From Streptomyces sp. YPW6 (GTDB lineage: Bacteria > Actinomycetota > Actinomycetes > Streptomycetales > Streptomycetaceae): a stretch of DNA of 64,000 nucleotides. The notes below the pieces were generated by a model. The model made no database searches. It was not told where the DNA came from and saw only the letters and a list, made by a program, of their open reading frames with translations. Every line of letters begins with the position of its first letter. Position 1 is the first letter of the stretch. Position numbers and translations under genes: made by a program. The DNA lies in NCBI RefSeq assembly GCF_018866325.1, contig NZ_CP076457.1:1709001-1773000 (forward strand). The letters run 5' to 3'. Below are positions 38,788-48,342 of the stretch, piece after piece.

Positions 38788-40995
38788 TCACCCCTTGTCC
38801 AGATACTCCTCGCGCTCCTTGTCCAGCAGGGCGGTCAGCACCGTGCGCAGCTCCGGCAGGTGCTCCAGCTCCGGGTCGGCGGCGACGATCGCCACGGCCT
38901 CCTCGCGGGCCGCCGCGATCACCTCCTCGTCATCGATGACGGCGAGCATCCGCAGCGAGGAGCGCACCCCGGACTGGGCCTGGCCCAGCACATCGCCCTC
39001 GCGGCGCTGCTCCAGGTCGATCCGGGAGAGCTCGAAGCCGTCGAGGGTGGCGGCGACGGCGGAGAGGCGGGCGCGAGCGGGGCTCGCCTCGTGGGCCTCG
39101 CTGACCAGCAGGCAGAGGCCCGGGGCGGAGCCCCGGCCGACCCGCCCGCGCAGCTGGTGGAGCTGGGAGACGCCGAAGCGGTCGGCGTCCATGATCACCA
39201 TGGCGGTGGCGTTGGGGACGTTGACGCCGACCTCGATGACGGTGGTGGCGACCAGGACGTCGACGTCCCCGGCGGCGAACCGGCGCATGACGTCGTCCTT
39301 CTCGTCGGGGTGCATACGGCCGTGCAGCACCTCGACGCTCAGCCCGGCCAGCGCGCCCCCGCGCAGCTCGTCGGCGATCTCCAGGACGGCGAGCGGCGGG
39401 CGCTTGTCCGGATCCTGCTCGGCGGCCTTCTTCTTGGCGGCCTTCCCCCCGGCCTCGTCCGCGTCGTCCCCGATGCGGGGGCAGACCACATACGCCTGGT
39501 GGCCGTTCTCGACCTCCTCGCGGACGCGTTCCCAGGCGCGGGCGAGGAAGTGGGGCTTGTCCTTGGCGGGGACGACATGGCTGGCGATCGGGGAGCGGCC
39601 GGCCGGGAGCTGGTCCAGGACGGAGGTCTCCAGGTCGCCGAAGACCGTCATCGCGACCGTACGGGGGATGGGGGTGGCGGTCATGACGAGGAGGTGGGGC
39701 GGCTGCTTGCCCTTCGAGCGCAGGGCGTCGCGCTGTTCCACGCCGAAGCGGTGCTGTTCGTCCACGACGACCAGGCCCAGGTCGTGGAACTGGACCTTGT
39801 CCTCGATGAGGGCGTGGGTGCCGATGACGATCCCGGCCTCGCCGGTGACCAGGTCGAGGAGGGCCTGACGGCGGGCGGCCGTGCCCATGGAGCCGGTGAG
39901 CAGGACGACCTTGGTGCCCCGGTCCGAGCCGCCCAGCATGCCGCCCTCGGCCAGCTCCCCCATCATCTCGGTGATCGAGCGGTGGTGCTGCTGGGCGAGG
40001 ACCTCGGTGGGGGCGAGCATCGCGGCCTGGCCGCCCGCGTCGACCACCGCGAGCATGGCGCGCAGGGCCACCATGGTCTTGCCCGATCCGACCTCGCCCT
40101 GGAGGAGGCGGTGCATCGGGTGCTCGGTGGCCAGGTCGTCGAAGATCTCCTTGCTGACCTTCTCCTGGCCCTCGGTGAGGGTGAAGGGCAGCTTGGCGTC
40201 GAACGCGTCCAGCAGGCCGTCCGCGACGGGCCGGCGGGCGGCGGCGGGCAGCTGGGTCTCGGCGTACCGGCGGCGGGCCAGGGCGACCTGGAGGACGAAC
40301 GCCTCGTCCCATTTGAGCCGGGCCTTGGCGTCCTCGATGTCCGCCTTGGTCTGCGGCCGGTGCACCTTGAGCAGGGCTTCGGGCAGCGGGGTGAAGCCGC
40401 GTCCCTCGCGCAGGGCGGCGGGCAGCGGGTCCACCGCGTCCCGGGCGCTGGGCAGGACGGCGTCCACGGCCTTGGCGATCCGCCAGGAGTCGAGCTGCTT
40501 GCACGCGGGGTAGATCGGCAGCAGCCGCCCGGCGAAGGCGTCCACGGCCTCGGTGGCCTCGTCGGCGTCGGAGGCGTCGAGCAGCTGGTAGGTGGGGTGG
40601 GCCAGCTGCATCTTGCGGTTGAAGACGGAGACCTTGCCCGCGAACATCGCCTGGCGGCCGGGGAGCAGCTCCTTGTGCGGCTTGTGGACGCCGTGGCCGA
40701 AGAAGACGAGCTGGAGGCGGCCGCTGCCGTCGGTGAGGGTGACCTCCAGGCGTTTGCCCCGGCCGTTGTTGAACATCAGGATGCGGGCGTCGGCGACCTG
40801 GGCGACGACCGTGACGTGCTCGTCCAGCGGGAGGTCGGCGAGCGCGGTCAGCTTGCCGCGCTCCTCGTACCGCCGCGGGTAGTGGTGCAGCAGGTCCCCG
40901 ACCGTGTGCAGGCCGAGGTGTTCGGCCATCACCTTCGCGGTGGCTCCGCCGAGCAGCTTCTTGAGGGGTTCATCGAACGAGGACACGCGATCCAT
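38788..40995 (-). CDS. recG: ATP-dependent DNA helicase RecG
   Basis: 735-residue superfamily 2 helicase that regresses stalled replication forks and moves branched intermediates. The N-terminal OB-fold wedge domain (about 1-180) precedes the helicase core: motif I LQGEVGSGKTMVALRAML, motif II VVDEQHRFGVEQRD, motif III MTATPIPRTVAMT, and motif VI QLRGRVGRGSAPG. A Lys-rich insertion (GGKAAKKKAAEQDPDK) lies between motifs IV and V. The ATG at 40995 (MDRVSSFDEPL) is where homology begins. The adjacent DAK2-domain gene upstream is the common neighbour. Confidence 0.97.
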   Translation of the reverse strand: MDRVSSFDEPLKKLLGGATAKVMAEHLGLHTVGDLLHHYPRRYEERGKLTALADLPLDEHVTVVAQVADARILMFNNGRGKRLEVTLTDGSGRLQLVFFGHGVHKPHKELLPGRQAMFAGKVSVFNRKMQLAHPTYQLLDASDADEATEAVDAFAGRLLPIYPACKQLDSWRIAKAVDAVLPSARDAVDPLPAALREGRGFTPLPEALLKVHRPQTKADIEDAKARLKWDEAFVLQVALARRRYAETQLPAAARRPVADGLLDAFDAKLPFTLTEGQEKVSKEIFDDLATEHPMHRLLQGEVGSGKTMVALRAMLAVVDAGGQAAMLAPTEVLAQQHHRSITEMMGELAEGGMLGGSDRGTKVVLLTGSMGTAARRQALLDLVTGEAGIVIGTHALIEDKVQFHDLGLVVVDEQHRFGVEQRDALRSKGKQPPHLLVMTATPIPRTVAMTVFGDLETSVLDQLPAGRSPIASHVVPAKDKPHFLARAWERVREEVENGHQAYVVCPRIGDDADEAGGKAAKKKAAEQDPDKRPPLAVLEIADELRGGALAGLSVEVLHGRMHPDEKDDVMRRFAAGDVDVLVATTVIEVGVNVPNATAMVIMDADRFGVSQLHQLRGRVGRGSAPGLCLLVSEAHEASPARARLSAVAATLDGFELSRIDLEQRREGDVLGQAQSGVRSSLRMLAVIDDEEVIAAAREEAVAIVAADPELEHLPELRTVLTALLDKEREEYLDKG

Positions 40996-41044
40996 TGCAC
41001 ACCACGGCACTGACAGCTGTCCGCCGGGCGCGGCGGCGAACCCG

Positions 41045-42775
41045 CTACTCGACGCCGATCAGCAGCGGCGCCCGCTGGTGGCCGCCCCGGTAGACCATTG
41101 TGTCCACGGCGAGATGGCCCTCCCGTACGTGCGCCTCCAGCGCGTCGGCCAGCGCGTCGGGGACGTCCTCGCCGAGGACGAGGGTGACCAGTTCGCCGCC
41201 CGCCGCCAGCATCCGGTCGAGCACGGTGCGGGCGGTGCCCGGGACGTCGGCGCCGATCACGGCCACGTCGCCGTCGATCAGGCCGAGGACGTCCCCGGCC
41301 TGGCAGATGCCGGCCATGGTCCACGACTGGCGCTCGGCGACGGCCAGTTCCGCGTAGCGGGTGGCCCCGGCGGCGGCGGTCATGGCGACCACGTCCTCGT
41401 CGAAGCCCCGGCCGGGCTCGTGGACGGCGAGCGCGGCGATGCCCTGGACGGCGGCGCGGGTGGGGACGAGGGCGACCCGCACCCCCTCGGTCCTGGCCTG
41501 TTCGGCGGCGGCCGCCGCGGTGTGGCGCAGGGCCGCGTCGTTGGGCAGCAGGACCACCTCGCGGGCGTGGGCGCGGCGGATGGCGTCGACGAGTTCGCCG
41601 CTGGCGGGCGGTTCGCCGGGGCGGGCGATCACGGTGGTGGCGCCGGCCTCGGTGCAGAGCCCGGCCAGGCCGTCGCCGGGCACCACGACGACGACGGCGC
41701 GCTGGGCGGGTTCGGCCTGGACGCGGACGTCGTGGCCGCTCTCGGTGGCGAAGTGGGTGATCCGGATGCGGTACGGCCGCCCGGCCTCGACGCCCGCCTC
41801 GACGGCCGCCCCGGCGTCGTCGACGTGGACGTGGACGTGCCAGAGGCCGTCGCCGCCGACCACGACCAGGGAGTCGCCCAGCGCGTCGAGCCGGGTGCGC
41901 AGCCGGGCCACCTGCTCGTCGTGGGCCTCCAGGAGGTAGATCACCTCGAAGGCGGGCCCGGCGCCCCCGTCCTCGGGGCAGCCGGGCGGCCCGTCCCCCG
42001 GAGCGTCCGCGGGAAGGCCGCCTTCCGTGACTCCCTCCACCGGGGTGCCGCCCACCGGCAGCCCCACGACGGAGCCCCCGTCCACGGTCACGGGGGCCTT
42101 CGCGGCGTGACCGGAGGCGGTGCGGGGCGTCCGTACGGGAGCCTGCCCGGTCACCGTCTCCACCAGCGCGCCCAGCACCGCCACCAGCCCCCGGCCCCCG
42201 GCGTCGACCACGCCCGCCCGGCCGAGGACGGCCAGCTGGTCGGGGGTGCGGGCCAGGGCGGCGCGCGCACCTTCGTAGGCGGCGGTGACGACGGTGCTCA
42301 GACCGGGGTCCTCACCCCGGGCGGCCTCGGCGGCCCCGGCGGCGACGGTGAGCACGGTGCCCTCGACGGGGTGGGCCACGGCCTGCCGGGCCGCGTCGGC
42401 GGCGCTCGTGAGGGCGAGGCGCAGATGAGCGGCGTCGCCTCCGTCGGCCAGTACCCCGGCCATACCGCGCAGCAGCTGGGCCAGGATCGTGCCGGAGTTG
42501 CCGCGGGCGCCGATCAGGGCGCCGTGCGCCATGGCGCGTACGGCGTCGGCGGTGGCGGGTGCGGTGGTGCCGGTCTCATGGGCCGCGAAGACCGCTTCGA
42601 CGGCCGCGGCCGCGGACTCGACGGTCAGGTAGAGGTTGGTGCCGGTGTCCCCGTCGGCCACGGGATAGACGTTGATCGCGTCGATCTCCGCGCGCTCCCG
42701 GCCCAGTGCCTCCAGGGCCAGTGAGCACCACGTGCGTACCGCGACGGCGTCCAGGTCGTCGGGGAGCTGCGGCAC
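41045..42775 (-). CDS. DAK2-domain fatty acid kinase-like (FakA/YloV) protein
   Basis: 576-residue YloV/FakA family protein. N-terminal DAK2 nucleotide-binding domain: INVYPVADGDTGTNLYLTV, then MAHGALIGARGNSGTILAQL. A middle segment with a Gly/Pro-rich low-complexity linker (about 235-275) precedes the FakA-type C-terminal domain with HVHVHVDDAGAAVEAGVE. In Firmicutes FakA phosphorylates fatty acids bound to FakB; in actinobacteria this is inferred only, and no DegV/FakB gene is next to it. GTG start with AAGGAGGA. It is adjacent to recG and divergent from rpmB. Confidence 0.85.
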   Translation of the reverse strand: MPQLPDDLDAVAVRTWCSLALEALGRERAEIDAINVYPVADGDTGTNLYLTVESAAAAVEAVFAAHETGTTAPATADAVRAMAHGALIGARGNSGTILAQLLRGMAGVLADGGDAAHLRLALTSAADAARQAVAHPVEGTVLTVAAGAAEAARGEDPGLSTVVTAAYEGARAALARTPDQLAVLGRAGVVDAGGRGLVAVLGALVETVTGQAPVRTPRTASGHAAKAPVTVDGGSVVGLPVGGTPVEGVTEGGLPADAPGDGPPGCPEDGGAGPAFEVIYLLEAHDEQVARLRTRLDALGDSLVVVGGDGLWHVHVHVDDAGAAVEAGVEAGRPYRIRITHFATESGHDVRVQAEPAQRAVVVVVPGDGLAGLCTEAGATTVIARPGEPPASGELVDAIRRAHAREVVLLPNDAALRHTAAAAAEQARTEGVRVALVPTRAAVQGIAALAVHEPGRGFDEDVVAMTAAAGATRYAELAVAERQSWTMAGICQAGDVLGLIDGDVAVIGADVPGTARTVLDRMLAAGGELVTLVLGEDVPDALADALEAHVREGHLAVDTMVYRGGHQRAPLLIGVE

Positions 42776-43032
42776 CGATGGTCCTCCTTGAAGCGGCCGT
42801 GGAGACGGGCTGCACCGCAGGTTAGCCCGCCTGCCGGGGGCCCGGCAGGGAGAGGGGGCGGGAGGGCGGGCGGCCGAACCGTGGTAATTTCGTATCTCCG
42901 AAGCAGGCGTTGTATGCTGCTCCGGTTGCCCGATGAGAGTCGGGACATTCCCCCGGTACCGCCACTTCAGTCCAACTGATTCCGGCGCGCCGGAATTCAC
43001 TGTAAGTGCATCTGAAGTCTTTGGAGTGACCC

Positions 43033-43218
43033 GTGGCTGCCAACTGCGACGTTTGCGGCAAGGGGCCGAGCTTCGGCAAGAGCGTTTCGTTCTCGCACCG
43101 CCGTACGTCTCGTCGCTGGAATCCCAACATCCAGCGCGTGCGTGCCGTGGTCGGTCGGACGCCGAAGCGGCTCAACGTCTGCACCTCGTGCATCAAGGCC
43201 GGCAAGGTCGCGCGCTGA
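43033..43218 (+). CDS. rpmB: 50S ribosomal protein L28
   Basis: 61-residue L28 (bL28). The C+ (zinc-binding) type is shown by two CxxC pairs, [19 protein letters not shown] and [13 protein letters not shown]. Core: [22 protein letters not shown] start. The upstream 257 bases contain an AT-richer patch (42885-42918) likely to be its promoter, with TATGCT at 42913-42918 as a possible -10. Confidence 0.97.
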   Translation: MAANCDVCGKGPSFGKSVSFSHRRTSRRWNPNIQRVRAVVGRTPKRLNVCTSCIKAGKVAR

Positions 43219-43250
43219 CGTCCCCGTCGTAGCGCAGCCTCCGGTTGCCC

Positions 43251-43284
43251 AAAAAGCCGGTCCACCTCGGTGGACCGGCTTTTT
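43251..43284. terminator. Bidirectional intrinsic terminator between rpmB and thiD
   Basis: Palindrome with AAAAA on the left, TTTTT on the right and a stem of about 15 pairs around a 4-base loop. It suits rpmB on the plus strand and thiD on the minus strand. Confidence 0.92.
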
Positions 43285-43332
43285 GCTGTGCCCGGATCGC
43301 GGTGCCCGGGCTCCGTGCCCGCAAGCGGGTCG

Positions 43333-44142
43333 TCAGCCGGCCGGGCGGGTCAGCCAGCCGTGGTCGACGGGGCCGATGCCGCCGCCGAGCGGGAAGCCGG
43401 CCTCGATCGCGCCGGTGACGTAGGTCTTCGCACCCTGGACCGCCGTGGGGACGTCCATCCCGAGCGCGAGCCCGGAGGCGATGGCGGAGGCCAGCGTGCA
43501 GCCGGTGCCGTGGGTGTGGCGGTTGTCGTGCCGGGGGGCGCGCAGCCAGTGCTCCGCGCTCCCGTCGGTGAGCAGGTCCACCGCCTCCCCGGGCAGATGG
43601 CCGCCCTTGATGACGACCCAGCGCGGTCCGAAGCCGAGGATCTGTCCGGCGGCCCGGCGCATCCCGCTCTCGTCGGTGACCCGGACGCCGGTGAGCTGGG
43701 TCACTTCGTCGAGGTTCGGGGTGGCGACGGTGGCAACGGGGAGCAGTGCGGACCGTACGGAGTCGAGGGCCTCGGCGGCGAGCAGTGCGTCCCCGTGCTT
43801 GGAGACGCCGACCGGGTCGACGACGACGGGGGCGTCGGTTCCGGCGAGGAGTTCGGCGACGGTCTCCACGAGCGCGGCGGAGGCGAGCATGCCGGTCTTC
43901 ACGGCCTGGACGCCGATGTCGTCGACGACGCTGCGGTACTGGGCGCGTACGGCGTCCACCGGAAGCTCCCACGCGCCCTGGACGCCGAGGGAGTTCTGTG
44001 CGGTGACGGCGGTGAGCACGCTCATGCCGTGCACGCCGAGGGCGAGCATCGTCTTCAGGTCGGCCTGGATCCCCGCACCGCCGCCGGAGTCGGATCCGGC
44101 GACGGTGAGCACACGGGGCGGTATCGCGGTACGTAGGGGCAT
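43333..44142 (-). CDS. thiD: Hydroxymethylpyrimidine/phosphomethylpyrimidine kinase ThiD
   Basis: 269-residue ribokinase-like enzyme that phosphorylates HMP and HMP-P in thiamin biosynthesis. Motifs: [50 protein letters not shown] and the anion-hole [21 protein letters not shown] at 44142; no clear Shine-Dalgarno. The thiL stop lies 18 bases upstream, forming a thiL-thiD operon. A thiamin (TPP) riboswitch is not visible before thiL. Confidence 0.96.
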   Translation of the reverse strand: MPLRTAIPPRVLTVAGSDSGGGAGIQADLKTMLALGVHGMSVLTAVTAQNSLGVQGAWELPVDAVRAQYRSVVDDIGVQAVKTGMLASAALVETVAELLAGTDAPVVVDPVGVSKHGDALLAAEALDSVRSALLPVATVATPNLDEVTQLTGVRVTDESGMRRAAGQILGFGPRWVVIKGGHLPGEAVDLLTDGSAEHWLRAPRHDNRHTHGTGCTLASAIASGLALGMDVPTAVQGAKTYVTGAIEAGFPLGGGIGPVDHGWLTRPAG

Positions 44143-44160
44143 ACGCAGCAATCTAAACGG

Positions 44161-45141
44161 TCACCGGGGCGGGTGGACGTCCTCGATCGAGCCGAAGTGG
44201 TCCCAGCCGCCCTTGCTGGTCCAGGGGGCGCCGTCGACGGTGACCTGGGGCAGGGCGGAGGGATTGAGGACCTCGCCGATGACCTTCCAGCGGGCGGGGA
44301 GCTTGGCGTCGGGCGGGAAGGTCGCCACGATCGCGTGGTCCTCGCCCCCGGTCAGCACCCACTGGAGCGGGTCGACGCCGACGGCCTGGCCGATGTCGGA
44401 CATCTGCGAGGGGATGTCGATGAGCCCGGAGCGCAGGTCGATGCGGCACTTGCTGGCCTCCGCGATGTGTCCGAGGTCGGCGACGAGCCCGTCGCTGACG
44501 TCGGTCATCGCGGTGGCGCCGAGCCCGGCGGCCGCCGGTCCCGCGTGGTACGGCGGTTCGGGGCGGCGGTGGGCCTCGACGAAGGCGCGGGGCGAGCGGA
44601 AACCGCGGGAGAGCACCGCGTAGCCGGCCGCGGACCAGCCGAGCCAGCCGGTGACCGCGACGACGTCACCGGGGCGGGCGCCGCCCCGGGTGACCGGTTC
44701 GTGGTTGCGCAGGTCGCCGAGTGCGGTGATGGAGACGGTGATCGTGTCGCCGCCCACCACATCGCCGCCGACCACGGCCGCGCCCGCCACCTGGCATTCG
44801 TCGCGGAGTCCGTCCATCAGCTCGGCGGCCCAGGTGACGGGAAGCTCGGCGGGGACGACGAGGCCGAGCAGCAGCGCGGTGGGCACGGCGCCCATCGCCG
44901 CGATGTCGGCGAGGTTCTGGGCGGCGGCCTTGCGGCCGACGTCGTACGCCGTCGACCAGTCGCGGCGGAAGTGCCGCCCTTCCAGCAGGATGTCCGTACT
45001 GGCCACGACCCTGCGGTCGGGGGCGGCCACGACCGCGGCGTCGTCGCCGGGCCCCAGCCGTACCGCCGGAGTGGTGGTGAGCCGGGACGTGAGCTCCCTG
45101 ATGAGCCCGAACTCCCCCAACTCGCCCACGGTTCCCTTCAC
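44161..45141 (-). CDS. thiL: Thiamine-monophosphate kinase ThiL
   Basis: 326-residue PurM-like kinase converting thiamine phosphate to thiamine diphosphate. Motifs: ELGEFGLIRELTSRL, VRLGPGDDAAVVAAP, VASTDILLEGRHFRRDWS, AQNLADIAAMGAVPTALL and TDVSDGLVADLGHIAEAS. GTG start with GGAGAGG upstream. First gene of thiL-thiD; divergent from the RAM-domain gene across a 219-base gap. Confidence 0.97.
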   Translation of the reverse strand: MKGTVGELGEFGLIRELTSRLTTTPAVRLGPGDDAAVVAAPDRRVVASTDILLEGRHFRRDWSTAYDVGRKAAAQNLADIAAMGAVPTALLLGLVVPAELPVTWAAELMDGLRDECQVAGAAVVGGDVVGGDTITVSITALGDLRNHEPVTRGGARPGDVVAVTGWLGWSAAGYAVLSRGFRSPRAFVEAHRRPEPPYHAGPAAAGLGATAMTDVSDGLVADLGHIAEASKCRIDLRSGLIDIPSQMSDIGQAVGVDPLQWVLTGGEDHAIVATFPPDAKLPARWKVIGEVLNPSALPQVTVDGAPWTSKGGWDHFGSIEDVHPPR

Positions 45142-45360
45142 CGAGTCTCACCTCTCCTTTATCGCCCCGGACACCCGTCCGGGCCCCCGGTCGCGAGCCG
45201 TCTGTGCTGTCGGTACCGTCAAGAGATACGTCAACTTCTGCGCCCTGTACGCCACGCTGTGGGCGTCATCCGGCCCGTAGGTCTCCCCGCGGCCCGCGGC
45301 GACGCGATAACGTGGCGTCCCTTTCCCCCACATGATCCTCGTGGCCGCCCTGGAGGTTCC

Positions 45361-45594
45361 GTGGTACAGGCGTACATCCTCATTCAGACCGAGGTGGGCA
45401 AGGCGTCGATCGTCGCCGAGACCATCTCCAGGATTCCGGGAGTCATCCAGGCAGAGGACGTCACCGGTCCGTACGACGTGATCGTGCGGGCCCAGGCGGA
45501 CACGGTCGACGAGCTCGGCCGCATGGTGGTCGCCAAGGTGCAGCAGGTGGAAGGCATCACACGGACCCTGACCTGCCCGGTCGTCCACCTCTGA
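45361..45594 (+). CDS. Stand-alone Lrp/AsnC ligand-binding (RAM) domain protein
   Basis: 77-residue protein consisting only of the RAM domain of Lrp/AsnC regulators (QAYILIQTEVGKASIVAETI, DVTGPYDVIVRAQADTVDEL, VQQVEGITRTLTCPVV). There is no helix-turn-helix, so it is not itself a DNA-binding regulator; it may bind an amino acid and partner with a full-length Lrp. GTG start with CTGGAGG 5 bases upstream. It is followed closely by the DUF3515 gene. Confidence 0.93.
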   Translation: MVQAYILIQTEVGKASIVAETISRIPGVIQAEDVTGPYDVIVRAQADTVDELGRMVVAKVQQVEGITRTLTCPVVHL

Positions 45595-45614
45595 CCCCCG
45601 TCTAGGCTGGGCCG

Positions 45615-46103
45615 GTGACGTCATCCGCCCGCCGTTCCCCCCGCTCGATATTCCTCGGTCCGTCCGCTGCCGTGCTCGTGCTGGCCGCGGCGGGCTGTTC
45701 CCTCAGCGACGCCCGGCCCTCGGTACCGGTTCCCACACCGTCCGAGGAGGCCGCCGCGTACTGCGAAGCCCTGCACGAGGAACTGCCGGAGACGATCCTC
45801 GAACTGGAACGCAGTGACCCCTCCCCCGATTCGGAGCTGACCGCCGGCTGGGGGGACGGGGCGATCGTACTGCGCTGCGGGGTCCCCCGGCCCGCGAAGA
45901 TGGACGACCCGCAGTCCGAGGGGGTCGAGGCGGACGGGGTGCAGTGGATGCTGGAGCAGCCCGAAGGCTCCGGTCCGCGGTTCACCACCACGTACCGCAA
46001 GGCGTACGTCGAGGTCACGCTGGATTCGACGTACGCCCACGACATCACGCCGCTGGCCTCGTTCGCCGGCCCCGTCGCGAAGACGGTGCCCGGGAAGTTC
46101 TGA
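45615..46103 (+). CDS. DUF3515 lipoprotein
   Basis: 162-residue predicted lipoprotein of the actinobacterial DUF3515 family. The signal peptide ends in a lipobox LAAAGCS with Cys28 as the lipidation site. The mature domain includes AAYCEALHEELPETILEL and VLRCGVPRPAKMDD, typical of the family. Function unknown. GTG start. It is adjacent to ddl, convergent with only 18 bases between the stops. Confidence 0.92.
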   Translation: MTSSARRSPRSIFLGPSAAVLVLAAAGCSLSDARPSVPVPTPSEEAAAYCEALHEELPETILELERSDPSPDSELTAGWGDGAIVLRCGVPRPAKMDDPQSEGVEADGVQWMLEQPEGSGPRFTTTYRKAYVEVTLDSTYAHDITPLASFAGPVAKTVPGKF

Positions 46104-46121
46104 GTCCCGCCCCCGGCCCGG

Positions 46122-47297
46122 TCAGCGCAGTCCGGTGGAGCGGGTCAACGCGGCCTGGATCAGCCGGTCGACCAGTTCCGGGTAGCTCACACCGCTCTCC
46201 TGCCACATGCGCGGGTACATGGAGATCGGGGTGAAGCCCGGCAGGGTGTTGATCTCGTTGATCACGAAGGTGCCGTCCTCCGTGAGGAAGAAGTCGGCGC
46301 GCACGAGGCCCTCGCAGGAGACCGCGTCGAAGGCGGCGACGGCGAGCCGCCGCACCTCGGCGGTCTGCTCCTCGGTGAGCGGCGCCGGCACCAGACCCGT
46401 GGCCGAGTCGATGTACTTGGCCTCGAAGTCGTAGAAGTCGTGCGCGGTGACCGGCGGGATCTCGGCGGGCACGCTGGCGCGCGGGCCGTCCTCGAACTCC
46501 AGCACGCCGCACTCGATCTCCCGGCCGCGCAGGAGCGACTCGACGAGGAACTTCGGGTCGTGGCGGCGGGCCTCCTCGATCGCCGCGTCGAGGCCGGAGA
46601 GGTCGTCGACCTTGGTGATTCCCATCGAGGAGCCGCCGCGGGCGGGCTTGATGAACAGCGGCCAGCCGTGCTCGCCGGCGAAGTCCACGATCCGCTTGCG
46701 GGCGGCGGCGGGGTCGTTGTCCCACTCGCGGGGCCGGACGACCTCGTAGGGGCCGACGGGCAGCCCGTAGGAGATGAAGACGCGCTTCATGTACTCCTTG
46801 TCCTGGCCGACGGCGGAGGCGAGGACACCCGCGCCGACGTAGGGCACACCGGAGAGTTCGAGGAGTCCCTGGAGGGTGCCGTCCTCGCCGTACGGGCCGT
46901 GCAGCACGGGGAAGACGACGTCGACCTCGCCCAGCGCCTTGGGCACCGCGCCGGGCTCGGTGTAGACGACCTCGCGGCTGCCCGGGTCGACGGAGAGCAC
47001 GACGCTGCCCTCGGCGGACTCGGTGAGCCGGTCCACGTCGGGGACCTTGCGGTCGATGATGGCCATGCGTTCGGGCTCGTCGGCGGTGAGCGCCCAGCGG
47101 CCGTCCGTCGTGATGCCGATCGGCAGGACGTCGTACTTCGTCCGGTCGATGGCCTTCATGACGGCGCCGGCCGTGACGACCGAGATGCCGTGTTCGGAGC
47201 TGCGCCCGCCGAACACGACAGCCACCCGGGGTTTGCGGCGGTGCGGCTCAGGGCTCTCGGCGTGCTCAGGGCTCTGGGGGAGGTTCTCGCTGCTCAT
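46122..47297 (-). CDS. ddl: D-alanine--D-alanine ligase
   Basis: 391-residue ATP-grasp ligase making the D-Ala-D-Ala dipeptide for peptidoglycan. Motifs: VAVVFGGRSSEHGISVVTAG, FPVLHGPYGEDGTLQGLLEL, GVPYVGAGVLASAVGQDKEY, LFIKPARGGSSMGITKVD and FVINEINTLPGFTPISMYP. The insert around residues 60-85 is typical of actinobacterial Ddl. ATG at 47297. It follows gpsA on the same strand. Confidence 0.97.
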   Translation of the reverse strand: MSSENLPQSPEHAESPEPHRRKPRVAVVFGGRSSEHGISVVTAGAVMKAIDRTKYDVLPIGITTDGRWALTADEPERMAIIDRKVPDVDRLTESAEGSVVLSVDPGSREVVYTEPGAVPKALGEVDVVFPVLHGPYGEDGTLQGLLELSGVPYVGAGVLASAVGQDKEYMKRVFISYGLPVGPYEVVRPREWDNDPAAARKRIVDFAGEHGWPLFIKPARGGSSMGITKVDDLSGLDAAIEEARRHDPKFLVESLLRGREIECGVLEFEDGPRASVPAEIPPVTAHDFYDFEAKYIDSATGLVPAPLTEEQTAEVRRLAVAAFDAVSCEGLVRADFFLTEDGTFVINEINTLPGFTPISMYPRMWQESGVSYPELVDRLIQAALTRSTGLR

Positions 47298-47331
47298 ATC
47301 GCGATGAGCGTACCTGCTGGTAAGAGCGGCG

Positions 47332-48342
47332 TCAGCGTCGCTCGGCCTTGGCGCTCCGCGACATCAGCTCCTTGACCGCGACGACCGGCGACTTGCCCTC
47401 GTGGACGATCGAGACGACCGTCTCGGTGATGGGCATGTCGACGCCGTGCCTGCGGGCCAGGTCGAGGACCGATTCGCAGGACTTGACGCCTTCGGCGGTC
47501 TGCTTGGTGACGGCGATCGTCTCCTGGAGCGTCATGCCGCGGCCGAGGTTGGTGCCGAAGGTGTGGTTCCGCGAGAGCGGCGAGGAGCAGGTGGCCACCA
47601 GGTCGCCCAGACCGGCGAGCCCGGAGAACGTCAGCGGGTCCGCGCCCATGGCCAGACCCAGTCGGGTGGTCTCGGCGAGGCCCCGGGTGATCAGGGAACC
47701 CTTGGTGTTGTCGCCGAGACCCATGCCGTCCGCGATGCCGACGGCGAGGCCGATGACGTTCTTCACGGCGCCGCCGAGCTCGCAGCCGACCACGTCGGTG
47801 TTGGTGTACGGGCGGAAGTACGCGGTGTGGCAGGCGGCCTGGAGGCGCTGGGCGACGGACTCGTCGGAGCAGGCGACGACGGCCGCGGCGGGGCGGCGCT
47901 CCGCGATCTCCTTGGCCAGGTTGGGGCCCGAGACGACGGCGATGCGGTCGGCGGAGACCTTGGTGACGTCCGCGATCACCTCGCTCATCAGCTCGGCGGT
48001 GCCCAGCTCGACGCCCTTCATCAGGGAGACCAGGACGGTGTCCGGCCCCAGGTGCGGGGCCCAGTCGGCGAGGTTGGCGCGCAGCGTCTGGGAGGGCACG
48101 ACGAGGAAGGCGAACTCCGCGCCGCGCAGGGCCTCGGCGGCGTCGGTGGTGGCGCGGACGGAGTCGGGGAGCGCGATGCCCGGGAGGTAGTCCCGATTGG
48201 TGTGCGTGGTGTTGATGGCCTCGGCGACCTCGGCGCGACGGCCCCAGAGGGTGACGTCGCAGCCCGCGTCGGCGAGGATCACGGCGAAGGCCGTACCCCA
48301 TGAGCCGGTTCCGAAGACGGCCGCTTTTACGGGGTGCGTCAC
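47332..48342 (-). CDS. gpsA: Glycerol-3-phosphate dehydrogenase GpsA
   Basis: 336-residue NAD(P)H-dependent enzyme reducing dihydroxyacetone phosphate to sn-glycerol 3-phosphate for phospholipid synthesis. NAD-binding motif VFGTGSWGTAFAVILADAG, then VSLMKGVELGT, VVSGPNLAKEIAERRPAA and the catalytic ELGGAVKNVIGLAVGIADG. GTG start overlapping the acyltransferase stop by 4 bases (GTGA), an apt pairing because that enzyme would acylate its product. Confidence 0.97.
   Translation of the reverse strand: MTHPVKAAVFGTGSWGTAFAVILADAGCDVTLWGRRAEVAEAINTTHTNRDYLPGIALPDSVRATTDAAEALRGAEFAFLVVPSQTLRANLADWAPHLGPDTVLVSLMKGVELGTAELMSEVIADVTKVSADRIAVVSGPNLAKEIAERRPAAAVVACSDESVAQRLQAACHTAYFRPYTNTDVVGCELGGAVKNVIGLAVGIADGMGLGDNTKGSLITRGLAETTRLGLAMGADPLTFSGLAGLGDLVATCSSPLSRNHTFGTNLGRGMTLQETIAVTKQTAEGVKSCESVLDLARRHGVDMPITETVVSIVHEGKSPVVAVKELMSRSAKAERR

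Noticed and set aside
44142..45360. TPP riboswitch for thiLD
   Set aside because: I found no conserved thi-box sequence in the gap before thiL.
45361..45594. Full Lrp/AsnC transcription factor
   Set aside because: Only the ligand-binding domain is present; no helix-turn-helix in the 219-base gap upstream.
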